From: JAYPWI01 sp038135065
GTDB taxonomy: Bacteria > Actinomycetota > Acidimicrobiia > Acidimicrobiales > Poriferisodalaceae
Assembly (NCBI GenBank): GCA_038135065.1
Contig: JAYPWI010000001.1
Coordinates: 62,001 to 126,000 of the forward strand
DNA length: 64,000 bases
Direction: 5' to 3'
The notes beneath the pieces were generated by a model. The model had not been told where the DNA came from. It saw nothing but the letters and a program-made list of their open reading frames with translations, and made no database searches. This document shows, piece by piece, positions 41,878 to 51,189 of this stretch. Each line of letters starts with the position of its first letter. The stretch's first letter is position 1. A program made the position numbers and the translations under genes.

Positions 41878-43155
41878 ATGAGCACGATCGTCAACGTTTC
41901 GGGCCGCCAGGTCATCGATTCTCGGGGCAATCCGACGGTGGAGGCCGAGGTGCGGTTGGCCTCCGGGGCCAGCGGACGCGCCCAGGTGCCATCCGGTGCC
42001 TCCACAGGGCAGTTCGAGGCGGTCGAGTTACGCGACGGCGGTGACCTGTACCAGGGTCGAGGTGTTGCACTGGCGGTCGGGTCTGTGAACGGCGAGATTG
42101 CAGCTGCTCTGACCGGCCGTGACGGGCTCGATCAGCGAGGGCTGGATCGATGCATGATTGATCTCGATGGCACCCCCAACAAAGGCCGCCTCGGCGCGAA
42201 TGCCATTCTCGGCGTGTCGCTGGCCGTTGCTCGGGCGGCAGCCGACGAGGTGGGCCTCCCCCTGTACCGCTACGTCGGAGGGGTCAACGCGCATGTCCTG
42301 CCGGTGCCCATGATGAACGTCATCAACGGGGGCGAGCACGCCGACAACAACGTCGATCTCCAAGAGTTCATGATCATGCCCGTCGGGGCTGCGTCGTTCT
42401 CCGAGGGACTTCGCTGGGGGGTCGAGACGTATCACGTGCTCAAAGCCGTGCTCCGGGACCGGGGTCTGTCGACGGCGATCGGCGACGAGGGTGGTTTTGC
42501 CCCCGATCTCGGTTCGAACGAAGAGGCGCTCGCCCTGCTGGTCGAGGCCATCGAGCGGGCCGGTTTGCAGCCGGGCCGCGACATGGCCCTCACGATCGAT
42601 GCTGCGTCGTCCGAGTTCTTCCATGACGGCCAGTACGTGCTGGCCGGGGAGGGACGGTCCCTCGACGGTGCAGGATTCGCCGGGTACCTGGCAGATCTCT
42701 GCGACCGCTATCCCATCGTGTCGATCGAGGACGGCATGCACGAGGAGGATTGGTCCGGCTGGGCTGCCCTCACAGAGGCCTTGGGAGATCGGGTCCAGTT
42801 GGTGGGTGATGACCTGTTCGTCACCAACACCGAGCGTTTGGCGCGTGGCATATCCGACGGGGTCGCGAATTCGATCCTCGTGAAGGTGAATCAGATCGGC
42901 TCCCTGACCGAGACCCTGGAAACGGTGGAGCTTGCGACATCGTCGGGCTATTCGAGCGTTATGTCCCACCGTTCTGGGGAGACGGAGGACACGACCATCG
43001 CCGACCTGGCGGTCGCGACGAATTGTGGCCAGATCAAGACGGGGGCTCCTGCCCGCTCTGACCGCGTCGCCAAGTACAACCAGCTCCTGCGGATCGAGGA
43101 GGAGCTTGGCGAAAGCGCCGCGTATCGCGGCGGGCCGCATGGTGGTTCGCGTTGA
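41878..43155 (+). CDS. eno: Enolase
   Basis: Enolase converts 2-phosphoglycerate to phosphoenolpyruvate. The 425-residue protein has RQVIDSRGNPTVEAEV, the mobile loop PSGASTGQFEAVELRD, the motif MNVINGGEHADNNVDLQEFM, catalytic Lys region ILVKVNQIGSLTET and the signature VMSHRSGETEDTTIADLAVA. The metal-ligand segments SIEDGMHEEDW and VGDDLFVTN are intact. Its stop overlaps the ftsB-like start (TTGA), a conserved actinobacterial pair. Confidence 0.96.
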   Translation: MSTIVNVSGRQVIDSRGNPTVEAEVRLASGASGRAQVPSGASTGQFEAVELRDGGDLYQGRGVALAVGSVNGEIAAALTGRDGLDQRGLDRCMIDLDGTPNKGRLGANAILGVSLAVARAAADEVGLPLYRYVGGVNAHVLPVPMMNVINGGEHADNNVDLQEFMIMPVGAASFSEGLRWGVETYHVLKAVLRDRGLSTAIGDEGGFAPDLGSNEEALALLVEAIERAGLQPGRDMALTIDAASSEFFHDGQYVLAGEGRSLDGAGFAGYLADLCDRYPIVSIEDGMHEEDWSGWAALTEALGDRVQLVGDDLFVTNTERLARGISDGVANSILVKVNQIGSLTETLETVELATSSGYSSVMSHRSGETEDTTIADLAVATNCGQIKTGAPARSDRVAKYNQLLRIEEELGESAAYRGGPHGGSR

Positions 43156-43553
43156 CCTCCAGGCAGGGCCGAGGCGGCCGCGCTGGCCGTCGCACTGCCG
43201 GCCTACTGTCCCGGCGTCAAGCCAGGTGGTTGCTGGTGGCGGCCCTTGTCGGTGTGGGAATCGTGACCATCGTGGTTGGGGTCTTCCCCACTGGTGATTA
43301 CTTCGGCCAGCGGGACCGTATCCAGGAGGCGGAGGCGACGTTGGCCGCCTTGCGGACCGAAACCGCCGAACTCGAGGCCCGGGTCGCTGCGGGAACGGAT
43401 CCGGTGGTGATCGAGCGGGTGGCTCGGGAGAAGCTGGGTCTCATCCGAGAGGGAGATCGCCTGTACCGGCTCAGTGTCGATCCGGCGGACGCAGTCGACC
43501 TTCCAGCCAACTGGCCCCTTCCGGGTGTTCGGCACCTGCTGACGGGGGAATAG
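43152..43553 (+). CDS. Septum formation initiator FtsB/DivIC
   Basis: The 133-residue protein has a basic N-terminus, one membrane helix (about residues 27-45, LLVAALVGVGIVTIVVGVF), a coiled coil (RIQEAEATLAALRTETAELEARV) and the DivIC/FtsB end VIERVAREKLGLIREGDRLY. It acts in the divisome with FtsL and FtsQ. The TTG start overlaps the enolase stop. In most Actinobacteria DUF501 and ppx follow directly; here they are 13 kb away. Confidence 0.87.
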   Translation: MTSRQGRGGRAGRRTAGLLSRRQARWLLVAALVGVGIVTIVVGVFPTGDYFGQRDRIQEAEATLAALRTETAELEARVAAGTDPVVIERVAREKLGLIREGDRLYRLSVDPADAVDLPANWPLPGVRHLLTGE

Positions 43554-43556
43554 ACA

Positions 43557-44525
43557 TTGACGGCGCCTGATGCATTGCCACCGATCTGGGTGGAGGGTCT
43601 CGTTCGGCGGTTCGGTGATCTCGTGGCCGTGGACGGCATCGACCTCCATGTCGATGCAGGCGAGATCTTCGGATTCCTCGGACCCAACGGGGCAGGGAAA
43701 TCAACCACCGTGCGCATGCTGACCACCCTGCTTCGGCCCTCTGCTGGTCGGGCGTTGGTGGCAGGGCACGACGTGCTGGCCGAAGCACAGTCCGTCCGGC
43801 GCTCCATCGGGGTGGCGTTGCAGGATGCAGCGATCGATCCGATCATGACGGGCCGCGAGCTGTTGCGGTTGCAAGCGGTGCTCCACGGGCTGGCTCGGCG
43901 GGTTGCTCGTGAGCGGGGGGACGAACTGTTGGAGCGGGTCGGCCTGTCGGCTGCCGCTGACCGGCGGGTGGGGGAGTATTCGGGAGGGATGCGAAGGCGA
44001 CTCGACCTGGCTATGTCGCTCATCCACGAGCCTTCCGTGCTCTTTCTCGACGAGCCCACGACGGGGCTGGATCCGACGAGTCGGGTAGCTCTGTGGGAGG
44101 AGGTGCGTCGTCTCAACACCGAGTTCGGCACCACCGTCCTGCTGACGACGCAGTATCTCGAGGAGGCTGATCAACTTGCCGATCGCATCGCCATCATCGA
44201 CGGAGGGCAGATCGTGCGGGAGGGTCGCCCGGAGGCGCTCAAGGCAGCGGTCGGGGATCCCACCCTGCGGGTCGATGTCGGCGAGGATCACGTCGAGGCT
44301 GCCGCTGCCGTCCTCGCACCACTGGGCAGCCAGCGACCAGCCCGACCGGGTCGGGTCGCTATCGGCCTGACGGGAGGAGCGGTGCGAATGGTCGACGCCG
44401 TTCGCGCCCTCGACGGAGCGGGCATCGAGGTGCTTCACATGGAGCTCGATCCGCCGTCTCTCGACGATGTCTTCGCCGAGGCGACGGGCCGACGGCTCGA
44501 AGGGGCTGGCGAGCAGCGCCCATGA
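43557..44525 (+). CDS. ABC transporter ATP-binding protein (DrrA-like)
   Basis: The 322-residue ATPase has Walker A GPNGAGKSTTVRML, the Q loop, the signature YSGGMRRRLDLAMSL and Walker B VLFLDEPTTGLDP, followed by a C-terminal domain typical of drug or daunorubicin-type exporters (DrrA). The TTG start has GGGGGAA upstream. Two ABC-2 permeases follow with 4-bp overlaps, so this is a complete ATPase-permease-permease exporter. The substrate is unknown. Confidence 0.88.
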   Translation: MTAPDALPPIWVEGLVRRFGDLVAVDGIDLHVDAGEIFGFLGPNGAGKSTTVRMLTTLLRPSAGRALVAGHDVLAEAQSVRRSIGVALQDAAIDPIMTGRELLRLQAVLHGLARRVARERGDELLERVGLSAAADRRVGEYSGGMRRRLDLAMSLIHEPSVLFLDEPTTGLDPTSRVALWEEVRRLNTEFGTTVLLTTQYLEEADQLADRIAIIDGGQIVREGRPEALKAAVGDPTLRVDVGEDHVEAAAAVLAPLGSQRPARPGRVAIGLTGGAVRMVDAVRALDGAGIEVLHMELDPPSLDDVFAEATGRRLEGAGEQRP

Positions 44526-45304
44526 TCGGCTCCGGGCACACCTTGGTGCAGGTCAGAGCGATCGCAGGTCGTTCGGTGCGCGCAGTGATTCGTCAGCCCC
44601 AGCTCTGGGCTCCGTCGTTGATCTTCCCCCTGTTCTTCACTGCTCTCAGTTCTGCGGCGTTCGAGCGCACCCGCGGTATCCCGGGCTTTCCTGAGGTCTC
44701 GTCGTTCGTGGCCTTTCTACTCGCCGCCACCATCGTGCAGGGAGTCATGTTCGGTTCGACGTCGCCGGGGACCGACGCGGCCCTCGACATCGAATCTGGT
44801 TTTTTCGACCGCCTGATCGCCTCGCCGGTTGCCAGGATCGCGCTGGTTGCCGGTCGACTGACGGGAATCATGGCCCTGGCTGCGGGCCAGTGTCTGGTGT
44901 TCGTGGTCGTCCTGCTGCCCTTCGGGGCGACTATGGCTGCTGGGTGGGTGGGACTGGCTGTGACGGTCGCCATCGCTGCCCTGTTCGGTGGGGCGGTGGG
45001 TGGTTTCTCGCTGGCTGTCGGCATTCGAACCGGTTCGGTAGAGGCGGTCAATGGGTTCTTCCCCATCTTCTTCGCGCTGGTGTTCTTGTCGTCGGCCTTC
45101 TTTCCGCCGAACATCTCGGGCGGCTGGTTCGAGACCGTCGCCGGGTTGAATCCGTTGTCCTACATGATCGACGGCATGAGGACCCTGCACGTGCAGGGCT
45201 GGGACGCTGGAGCGGCCAGCGGATCGCTGGCGGTGGCCGGAGGATTGCTCGCCGGGTTCGTGGCGCTCTCACTGTTGTCGCTTCGCGCGAGGTTGCGATC
45301 GTGA
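44522..45304 (+). CDS. ABC-2 type permease
   Basis: This 260-residue protein has about six membrane helices and the ABC-2 layout, with a conserved-looking ESGFFDRLIASPVARIALVAGR cytoplasmic loop and a late PLSYMIDGMR helix. It starts inside the ATPase stop (ATGA) and shares its stop with the next permease start (GTGA). The two permeases are similar in length and in the DIxxGFFDRL loop, suggesting they arose by duplication and work as a heterodimer. Confidence 0.87.
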   Translation: MIGSGHTLVQVRAIAGRSVRAVIRQPQLWAPSLIFPLFFTALSSAAFERTRGIPGFPEVSSFVAFLLAATIVQGVMFGSTSPGTDAALDIESGFFDRLIASPVARIALVAGRLTGIMALAAGQCLVFVVVLLPFGATMAAGWVGLAVTVAIAALFGGAVGGFSLAVGIRTGSVEAVNGFFPIFFALVFLSSAFFPPNISGGWFETVAGLNPLSYMIDGMRTLHVQGWDAGAASGSLAVAGGLLAGFVALSLLSLRARLRS

Positions 45305-46071
45305 TGGGGGTATGGCAGGGCACGATGGCCATCGCGGGACGCGGTGTGATCAAAACGCGGCGTATTCCCGCAATCATGATCCAGTCGGTCTTCTTCCCGA
45401 CCTTCTTCCTGGTCATCTACGTGGGCCTCTACGCCGGGGTGTTGAGCCTCGGAGGCTTTGGCACGGCCTCGGTCGAGAACTGGTACGTACCGTTCATGAT
45501 GATCCAGGGAGGCTCGTTCTCCGGGGTGGCCGTCGGATTCTCCACCGCCGTCGACATCGACACGGGATTCTTCGACCGCTTGATGTCCTCCCCGGTGAGC
45601 CGTATGTCGATTCTTGCGGGCACGGCCCTGTTCGGACTGTTCCGGGCGTTGCTGGTGGCCACGGTGGTGCTGGGTGTGGGTGTCGCCCTCGGGGCCCGCT
45701 TCACGGGTGGCCTCGTGGGGGTGATCCTGCTCTACCTCGCAGTAGCGGGCATCAGCCTCGCCGCGTCCGGCTGGGCGTTGGGGCTCATCTACCGGGTCAA
45801 GGACCAACGGGTGGCGCCACTGTTTCCCATCGGCATCTTCCTGACCCTGTTCATGTCGACGGCGCAGGTGCCGCTCGAGGTGGCGACCGGCTGGTTGCGG
45901 ACGGTGGCCCGGTGGAATCCCGTCACCGAGGTACTCGAACTGTCCAGACAGGCGTTCCTCGACGATGGCGTCTCCATGAGCGGCACGGTGGGCGGTGTGG
46001 TCGCCATCCTCGTGATGGTGCTCGGCTTCGGGGTCTTCGCCTGGCGGGGCCTCGTGCGCTACGTGCCCTGA
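45301..46071 (+). CDS. ABC-2 type permease (second subunit)
   Basis: This protein of about 256 residues mirrors the preceding permease: six helices, the loop DIDTGFFDRLMSSPVSRMSILAG and the motif RWNPVTEVLELSRQAF. The start may be GTG 45301 or ATG 45304. It ends 6 bp from the stop of the converging TetR gene, whose product is a candidate regulator of this exporter. Confidence 0.87.
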   Translation: MMGVWQGTMAIAGRGVIKTRRIPAIMIQSVFFPTFFLVIYVGLYAGVLSLGGFGTASVENWYVPFMMIQGGSFSGVAVGFSTAVDIDTGFFDRLMSSPVSRMSILAGTALFGLFRALLVATVVLGVGVALGARFTGGLVGVILLYLAVAGISLAASGWALGLIYRVKDQRVAPLFPIGIFLTLFMSTAQVPLEVATGWLRTVARWNPVTEVLELSRQAFLDDGVSMSGTVGGVVAILVMVLGFGVFAWRGLVRYVP

Positions 46072-46077
46072 AACGGA

Positions 46078-46614
46078 TCAGTCGGCGAGGAGTCGATTGG
46101 CTCGCGCGAGGATCACGGCTCGGTGCTCCGCTGGATCCACCCCGGGTTGCTCGAGGGACAGGCGGATGACACCCACGGCTCCAGCCATGCGCAGCCGGTC
46201 CTCGGTGGTCGGCTCGTTACCCATGAGGAATTCGAAGAACTCTCTGGTTTGCTGGCGCAGCACGGTACCGACCGAACTCCCTTGGATGGCTGCGTCGTTG
46301 AAGATCAGTCGAAAGACGGTCAAATGCTGGCTGAGCAGGTCATAGAGCCCTTCGAGGGCCACCTTGGTCCCGTCGGGTTCGTTCTCGGTGCCGCGCAGCT
46401 TGTCCAGCAACAGGTCGCTGTCGTGGATGAAGCCCTTGGCCAGCGCCTCGAGCAGATGCTGCTTGCTGTTGAAGTGGTAGTACAGGGCCGCTGGGGTGAT
46501 CCCCAAGGCGCCTGTGAGTTGGCGAATCGAGGTCCCGTCGTAGCCATGGCGGGAGAAGAGTCGTAGGGCATTCGCGAGAATCTGGTGCTTGGTGTCACCA
46601 CGGGGTTCTTTCAT
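46078..46614 (-). CDS. TetR-family transcriptional regulator
   Basis: The 178-residue protein has an N-terminal TetR helix-turn-helix (RLFSRHGYDGTSIRQLTGAL, then GITPAALYYHF) followed by an all-helical ligand domain of unknown specificity. A TAGCCT -10 box lies 8 nt before its ATG and a perfect palindrome AACGACCGTT lies just upstream of that, a likely autoregulatory operator. It converges on the ABC exporter and is divergent from the cox-type operon, so it could control either. Confidence 0.88.
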   Translation of the reverse strand: MKEPRGDTKHQILANALRLFSRHGYDGTSIRQLTGALGITPAALYYHFNSKQHLLEALAKGFIHDSDLLLDKLRGTENEPDGTKVALEGLYDLLSQHLTVFRLIFNDAAIQGSSVGTVLRQQTREFFEFLMGNEPTTEDRLRMAGAVGVIRLSLEQPGVDPAEHRAVILARANRLLAD

Positions 46615-46622
46615 TGCCTCCC

Positions 46623-46641
46623 AGGCTATCTAACGACCGTT
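46623..46641. promoter_or_regulatory. TetR promoter and putative operator
   Basis: On the minus strand the -10 box TAGCCT (46623-46628) is followed upstream by AACGACCGTT (46632-46641), a perfect 10-bp palindrome in the core promoter spacer. That is a usual place for a TetR-family autorepression site. Only one copy is seen near here. Confidence 0.4.
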
Positions 46642-46746
46642 CGAATTGTTTGTCACCCGTCGAGGAGACTTCGTCAATCCCTGTCGCTGCGTTGCTGACG
46701 CCTCGGTGCGGCATGGTGCCCGCTCATGGTGCATGATTGGGGGACA

Positions 46747-46764
46747 CGGCCGGGAGCCCGGCCG
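46747..46764 (+). promoter_or_regulatory. Hairpin in the leader of the coxS-like gene
   Basis: CGGCCGGG (46747-46754) pairs with CCCGGCCG (46757-46764), a tight 8-bp stem directly ahead of the ribosome binding site GAGGAGAGGGG. It could affect translation of the first gene of the operon or be a short attenuator. Confidence 0.3.
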
Positions 46765-46782
46765 TCGAGGAGAGGGGACACT

Positions 46783-47250
<468 letters not shown>

Positions 47251-47262
47251 GGGGGTTGGCAG

Positions 47263-48090
47263 ATGATTCCTGCAGCATTCGACTACCAACGAGCTACTTC
47301 GGCCGCTGAGGCCATCGCGATGCTGGGAGAGTTCGGCGACGAAGCCAAGCTCTTGGCCGGTGGACATTCGCTGATCCCGATGATGAAGCTTCGGCTGGCC
47401 GTGCCCACGGTGGTCGTCGACATCGGCCGGGTCGACGATCTGAGTTACATCAATGATGGTGGTGACCACCTTGCCATCGGGGCGCTGACCAAGCACCGGG
47501 CCATCGAGACCAGTGATCTGCTCCTTGCCGAGTGTCCGATCCTGGCTCACGTGGCCAGCAAGGTTGGTGATCCGCAGGTGCGGCACCGTGGAACCCTCGG
47601 TGGATCGCTGGCCCACTCCGACCCCGCATCGGATCTCCCTGCAGCCGTGCTCGCCCTCGGAGGCACCCTGGTTGCCCAGGGCCCGAACGGCACCCGCGAG
47701 ATCGCAGCCGGAGAATTCTTCTCGGGGTACTTCGAGTCGGCGCTCGCCGAGGACGAGATGCTGACCGAGATTCGTGTTCCCAAGGCCCCGGGCAGTGGCT
47801 GGAACTATCAGAAGTTCAACCGCCGAGCTCAGGACTGGGCCATCGTCGGCGTTGCCGCAGTGCAGGTCGGTGGAGCGACGAACGTGTCGCTGGTCAACAT
47901 GGGGTCGACCCCACTGCGGGCAGCGGCGGTCGAGGCTGCCCTGGCCGGAGGTGCCTCCGCAGCTGAGGCGGCTGAGGCCGCTGCTGACGGAACCGAGCCT
48001 CCGAGCGACCTCAATGCATCTCCCGACTACCGGGAGCATCTGGCCCGGGTCCTGACCCGGCGGGCCCTGGAGGCGGCTGGCGTCAGCTGA
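47263..48090 (+). CDS. Molybdenum hydroxylase FAD subunit (CoxM-like)
   Basis: The 275-residue protein is the FAD-binding medium subunit of CO dehydrogenase-type enzymes. The two FAD motifs are AGGHSLIPMMKLRL near residue 32 and GTLGGSLAHSDPASDLPA near residue 110, the pattern of CoxM. It takes electrons from the 2Fe-2S subunit. A strong hairpin follows the stop, and no large subunit gene comes next. Substrate choice lies in the missing subunit, so CO, aldehyde, nicotinate or other substrates are all possible. Confidence 0.9.
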   Translation: MIPAAFDYQRATSAAEAIAMLGEFGDEAKLLAGGHSLIPMMKLRLAVPTVVVDIGRVDDLSYINDGGDHLAIGALTKHRAIETSDLLLAECPILAHVASKVGDPQVRHRGTLGGSLAHSDPASDLPAAVLALGGTLVAQGPNGTREIAAGEFFSGYFESALAEDEMLTEIRVPKAPGSGWNYQKFNRRAQDWAIVGVAAVQVGGATNVSLVNMGSTPLRAAAVEAALAGGASAAEAAEAAADGTEPPSDLNASPDYREHLARVLTRRALEAAGVS

Positions 48091-48116
48091 GCTTCTCCGC
48101 TACACGGTATCGACGA

Positions 48117-48141
48117 GGGCCCGCCCCATCGGGGCGGGCCC
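48117..48141 (+). terminator. Hairpin terminator after the coxM-like gene
   Basis: GGGCCCGCCCC pairs perfectly with GGGGCGGGCCC around an ATC loop, an 11-bp stem. It lies 26 bp after the coxM-like stop and ends the two-gene unit. No U-tract follows, as is common in high-GC Actinobacteria. It also lies 27 bp beyond the stop of the converging SDR gene. Confidence 0.7.
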
Positions 48142-48168
48142 TGTCGCGTGGTCCGGTGATCCGAGGCG

Positions 48169-48915
48169 TCAGTCGAGCAAGCCGGTGGCCTGACCACCGT
48201 CGATCAGCAGTCCGGTACCGGTGATGAACTTCGCCTGCTCACTGCACAGGAAGGCCACGGCTGCCCCGAAGTCGTCGGGGTCGCCCGTGATGCCGGTGGG
48301 TACCGATCGGTCGGCCGTTTCCTTGTCGGCGACGATTTTCGAGACTCGGTCCGTCCAATGGGTACCGGGCTGGGCCGAGGTGACGGTCACCCCCGAGGCG
48401 GCGACTTCACGAGCCGTGATCTTCAGAAAGCTCGTCAGCCCCGCCCGGGCCACCGAACTTGCAGTGAGGTACTCGATGGGCTGCTTCACGCCGACCGATG
48501 TGATGGCGCACACCCGACCCCACCCGCGTTCCTGCATCGGGGGAATCGCCACCCGGCACATCTCGATCATGGCGAGGCAGTTCATCTCGATCGCGGCTCG
48601 GTACCCGTCGAGATCGGTGTTGGCGAAGGTGCCCGGCGGTGGGCCGCCGGCATTGGTCACCAGGATGTCGATCTGCCCTAGTTCGGCGATTGCCGTGTTG
48701 ACGAAGCCCCGGGCCCCGTCGATCTGTGACACGTCTGCTGTGATGGTCACCGTGTCGGGCCCGATCAGGGCGGCCGCAGCTGCGAGCCGGTCGGGGTCTC
48801 GTCCGCAGATGGCGACGCGCACGCCGTCGGCCGCCAGGGCCTTGGCTGCGCCGAGGCCGAGCCCGGCCGAGCCTGCGGCGACCGCCGCTGTCCGTCCCTT
48901 GATTCCCAGATCCAC
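48169..48915 (-). CDS. Short-chain dehydrogenase-like protein without a canonical catalytic Tyr-Lys
   Basis: The 248-residue protein has an SDR Rossmann fold: GSAGLGLGAAKALA, NAGGPPPGTF and a C-terminal LLIDGGQATG. In the active-site region, ITSVGVKQPIEYLTASSVAR, the Ser is present, but the YxxxK expected a few residues later is replaced by LTASSVA. It thus falls into the BKR-like SDR group that lacks the tetrad. GTG 48915 is chosen because AGGAGG lies just upstream. It sits on the opposite strand where the large hydroxylase subunit would be expected. Confidence 0.82.
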   Translation of the reverse strand: MDLGIKGRTAAVAAGSAGLGLGAAKALAADGVRVAICGRDPDRLAAAAALIGPDTVTITADVSQIDGARGFVNTAIAELGQIDILVTNAGGPPPGTFANTDLDGYRAAIEMNCLAMIEMCRVAIPPMQERGWGRVCAITSVGVKQPIEYLTASSVARAGLTSFLKITAREVAASGVTVTSAQPGTHWTDRVSKIVADKETADRSVPTGITGDPDDFGAAVAFLCSEQAKFITGTGLLIDGGQATGLLD

Positions 48916-49055
48916 GGGATCCTCCTGTCGTGGTTCGCTGGCCGGCTCCCAGTGGCCCCGGCGTGCTGAGGCTGACCGGTCGACCGCCCCGAGGGAACGG
49001 TAGTCAACAGCGGACCCGCGCACCCTCCGTGTGGGGTCGCGGTGCTCGCGCCCAA

Positions 49056-49061
49056 TACGCT
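49056..49061 (+). promoter_or_regulatory. -10 box before the MoxR/CoxD-like gene
   Basis: TACGCT ends 9 nt before ATG 49071, with no ribosome binding site. It is the likely promoter for the maturation gene run. Confidence 0.45.
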
Positions 49062-49070
49062 GAGCCGGGC

Positions 49071-49976
49071 ATGTTCAGCCATCCCGCCACACCCGACGAT
49101 GTCCGTGTTGCCCTTGCCGAGCAGGGGTATCTGCCCGACGACGGAATCGCCATGAGCGTGTTCCTTGCCGTCACCATGGGTCGGCCGCTCCTCCTCGAAG
49201 GCGATGCTGGGGTCGGCAAGACCGAGTTGGCAAAAGCCCTTGCTTCCTGGACGGGTGGAGAACTGATCCGGCTGCAGTGCTACGAGGGGATCGACGCCAC
49301 GCAGGCCCTCTATGAGTGGGATTACACCCGCCAACTGCTCCATCTGCGCACGGCCGAGGCCATCGGCGTGAGCGCAACCGACGGGGCTGCCCTCGAGGAT
49401 GAGCTCTACTCGGACCGCTTCCTGATTCGACGTCCCCTGCTCCGGGCCATCGGCTACGACGGTGAGGCCCTGCCAGTGTTGCTCATCGACGAGGTGGATC
49501 GGGCGGACGACGAGTTCGAAGCCTTCCTTCTCGAGGTGCTGTCGGATTACTCGGTCACGGTGCCCGAACTCGGCACCATCACTGCGGCCACACCGCCGCT
49601 GGTGGTGATCACCTCCAACAGGACCAGGGACGTGCACGATGCCTTGAAGCGCCGCTGTCTCTACCACTGGGTAGCCCATCCCGACCTCGACCGGGAAGTG
49701 GAGATCGTGCGCCTCCGGGTGGATGGGATCGACGAGATCCTGGCTCGTCAGGTAGCAGCTGCGGTCGCAGCGATGCGAGACCTTGGCCTGTACAAGCCGC
49801 CGGGTGTGGCCGAGACCATCGACTGGGGCACAGCGCTGGGAAAGCTCGGGACCTCGATCTTGGACGAAACCACCATCGCAGCCACATTGGGCACTGTCTT
49901 GAAGTACCGAGAGGACCAGGACAGGGTGACCGAGGTGGGGATCGACATGATCATGGCTGCCATCGAGGGGGCTTGA
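49071..49976 (+). CDS. MoxR-family AAA ATPase (CoxD-like)
   Basis: The 301-residue AAA ATPase has Walker A LLEGDAGVGKTELAKALA, Walker B PVLLIDEVDRADDEFEAFL and sensor region VVITSNRTRDVHDALKRRC. In CO dehydrogenase clusters this position belongs to CoxD, which with CoxE builds the copper-sulfur part of the active site. A VWA gene follows after 3 bp, which supports the CoxD-CoxE assignment. The open frame extends upstream to 48930, but the promoter box and similarity favour ATG 49071. Confidence 0.87.
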   Translation: MFSHPATPDDVRVALAEQGYLPDDGIAMSVFLAVTMGRPLLLEGDAGVGKTELAKALASWTGGELIRLQCYEGIDATQALYEWDYTRQLLHLRTAEAIGVSATDGAALEDELYSDRFLIRRPLLRAIGYDGEALPVLLIDEVDRADDEFEAFLLEVLSDYSVTVPELGTITAATPPLVVITSNRTRDVHDALKRRCLYHWVAHPDLDREVEIVRLRVDGIDEILARQVAAAVAAMRDLGLYKPPGVAETIDWGTALGKLGTSILDETTIAATLGTVLKYREDQDRVTEVGIDMIMAAIEGA

Positions 49977-49979
49977 TCC

Positions 49980-51137
49980 ATGCCTGAGGTCGCCCTGACC
50001 TCCACGGCTGAGGAGGCTATGCGGACACCGGCGGAGCGAATGGCGGTGGGCTTTGCCCGGGTGCTGCGTGGGGTGGGGGTATCGGTTCCCGTGAGCAGGG
50101 TGACAAATTTCGTCGAGGCGCTCACCCGGTTGGGAATCGATCAGCGCGACCATGTGTATTGGGCCGGACGATCCACCCTGCTCGGTGATCCGGAGGATCT
50201 CACCGCCTACGACCGAGCCTTTGCCGTGTTCTGGGAACATCGCTCTGCCACCGGACTGTCGGTCCAGTTACCACCCATCACCATCACCCTGGCCACCGAT
50301 GCTCCCGAGGACGATGACGGCGACCCGGACGGGGACGGCCAGCGGGAGGCCCACGGCCCAACCCTGCGGGTGCGCTACAGCGATGTGGAGACCCTGCGCG
50401 AGAAGGATTTCGTGCAGTGTTCGGATGCCGAGTTGGCCGAACTTCACCGGCTGATGGGGTCGTTGAAGTTCACGTCGACGACCCGACCGTCGCGCCGTCT
50501 CGTGCCGGCTCGGAAGCGGACGAGACGCCCTGACCTAGCCCGGACGGTGCGGCGGGCACTGGCCACGGGTGGTGAACCGATTCGCAGGGAGTTCCGGGCC
50601 ACCGATCGTCGACCCCGGCGTCTGGTGCTCCTGCTGGATGTCTCCGGCTCGATGGAGCCCTACGCAAGGGCCCTCATTCGTTTCGCCCATGCGGCGGTGG
50701 TGGGCCGCACCAGGGTCGAGGCGTTCACCATCGGTACGCGCCTCACTCGGGTGACGCGAGAACTCACCAGTCGCGATCCGGACGCAGCCCTGCGGGGGGC
50801 GGCTGCGTCGGTGCAGGATTGGTCAGGCGGGACCCGGCTGGGTCAGACGCTGCGGGAGTTCAATGACCAGTGGGGCGTGCGGGGCCACGCCCGAGGGGCC
50901 GTGGTGGTCGTGCTCTCGGACGGATGGGATCGGGGCACACCCGAACTCCTTTCCGAACAGATGGAGCGCCTGCACCGGGTGACCTACCGTTTGGTGTGGG
51001 TCAACCCGCTCAAGCACACACCGGGCTACGCCCCATTGGCCAGGGGAATGGCTGCAGCCCTTCCTCACGTTGACGAGTTCGTGGAAGGTCATTCGTTCGA
51101 TTCCCTGACCCGGTTGGCGGAGGTGATCTCGGCCTGA
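49980..51137 (+). CDS. VWA-domain protein (CoxE-like)
   Basis: The 385-residue protein has an N-terminal helical CoxE domain and a C-terminal von Willebrand A domain with the metal-ion site LLLDVSGSMEPYARAL near residue 218 and VVVLSDGWDRGTP near residue 307. CoxE partners the CoxD ATPase in activating the molybdenum enzyme. A short acidic stretch (EDDDGDPDGDG) separates the two parts. It begins 3 bp after the coxD-like gene. Confidence 0.87.
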   Translation: MPEVALTSTAEEAMRTPAERMAVGFARVLRGVGVSVPVSRVTNFVEALTRLGIDQRDHVYWAGRSTLLGDPEDLTAYDRAFAVFWEHRSATGLSVQLPPITITLATDAPEDDDGDPDGDGQREAHGPTLRVRYSDVETLREKDFVQCSDAELAELHRLMGSLKFTSTTRPSRRLVPARKRTRRPDLARTVRRALATGGEPIRREFRATDRRPRRLVLLLDVSGSMEPYARALIRFAHAAVVGRTRVEAFTIGTRLTRVTRELTSRDPDAALRGAAASVQDWSGGTRLGQTLREFNDQWGVRGHARGAVVVVLSDGWDRGTPELLSEQMERLHRVTYRLVWVNPLKHTPGYAPLARGMAAALPHVDEFVEGHSFDSLTRLAEVISA

Positions 51138-51189
51138 GGGCCGAGGTCGGGGCAGAACGGTAGACGGCGAGGAGAAGAGGGAGCAGGAC

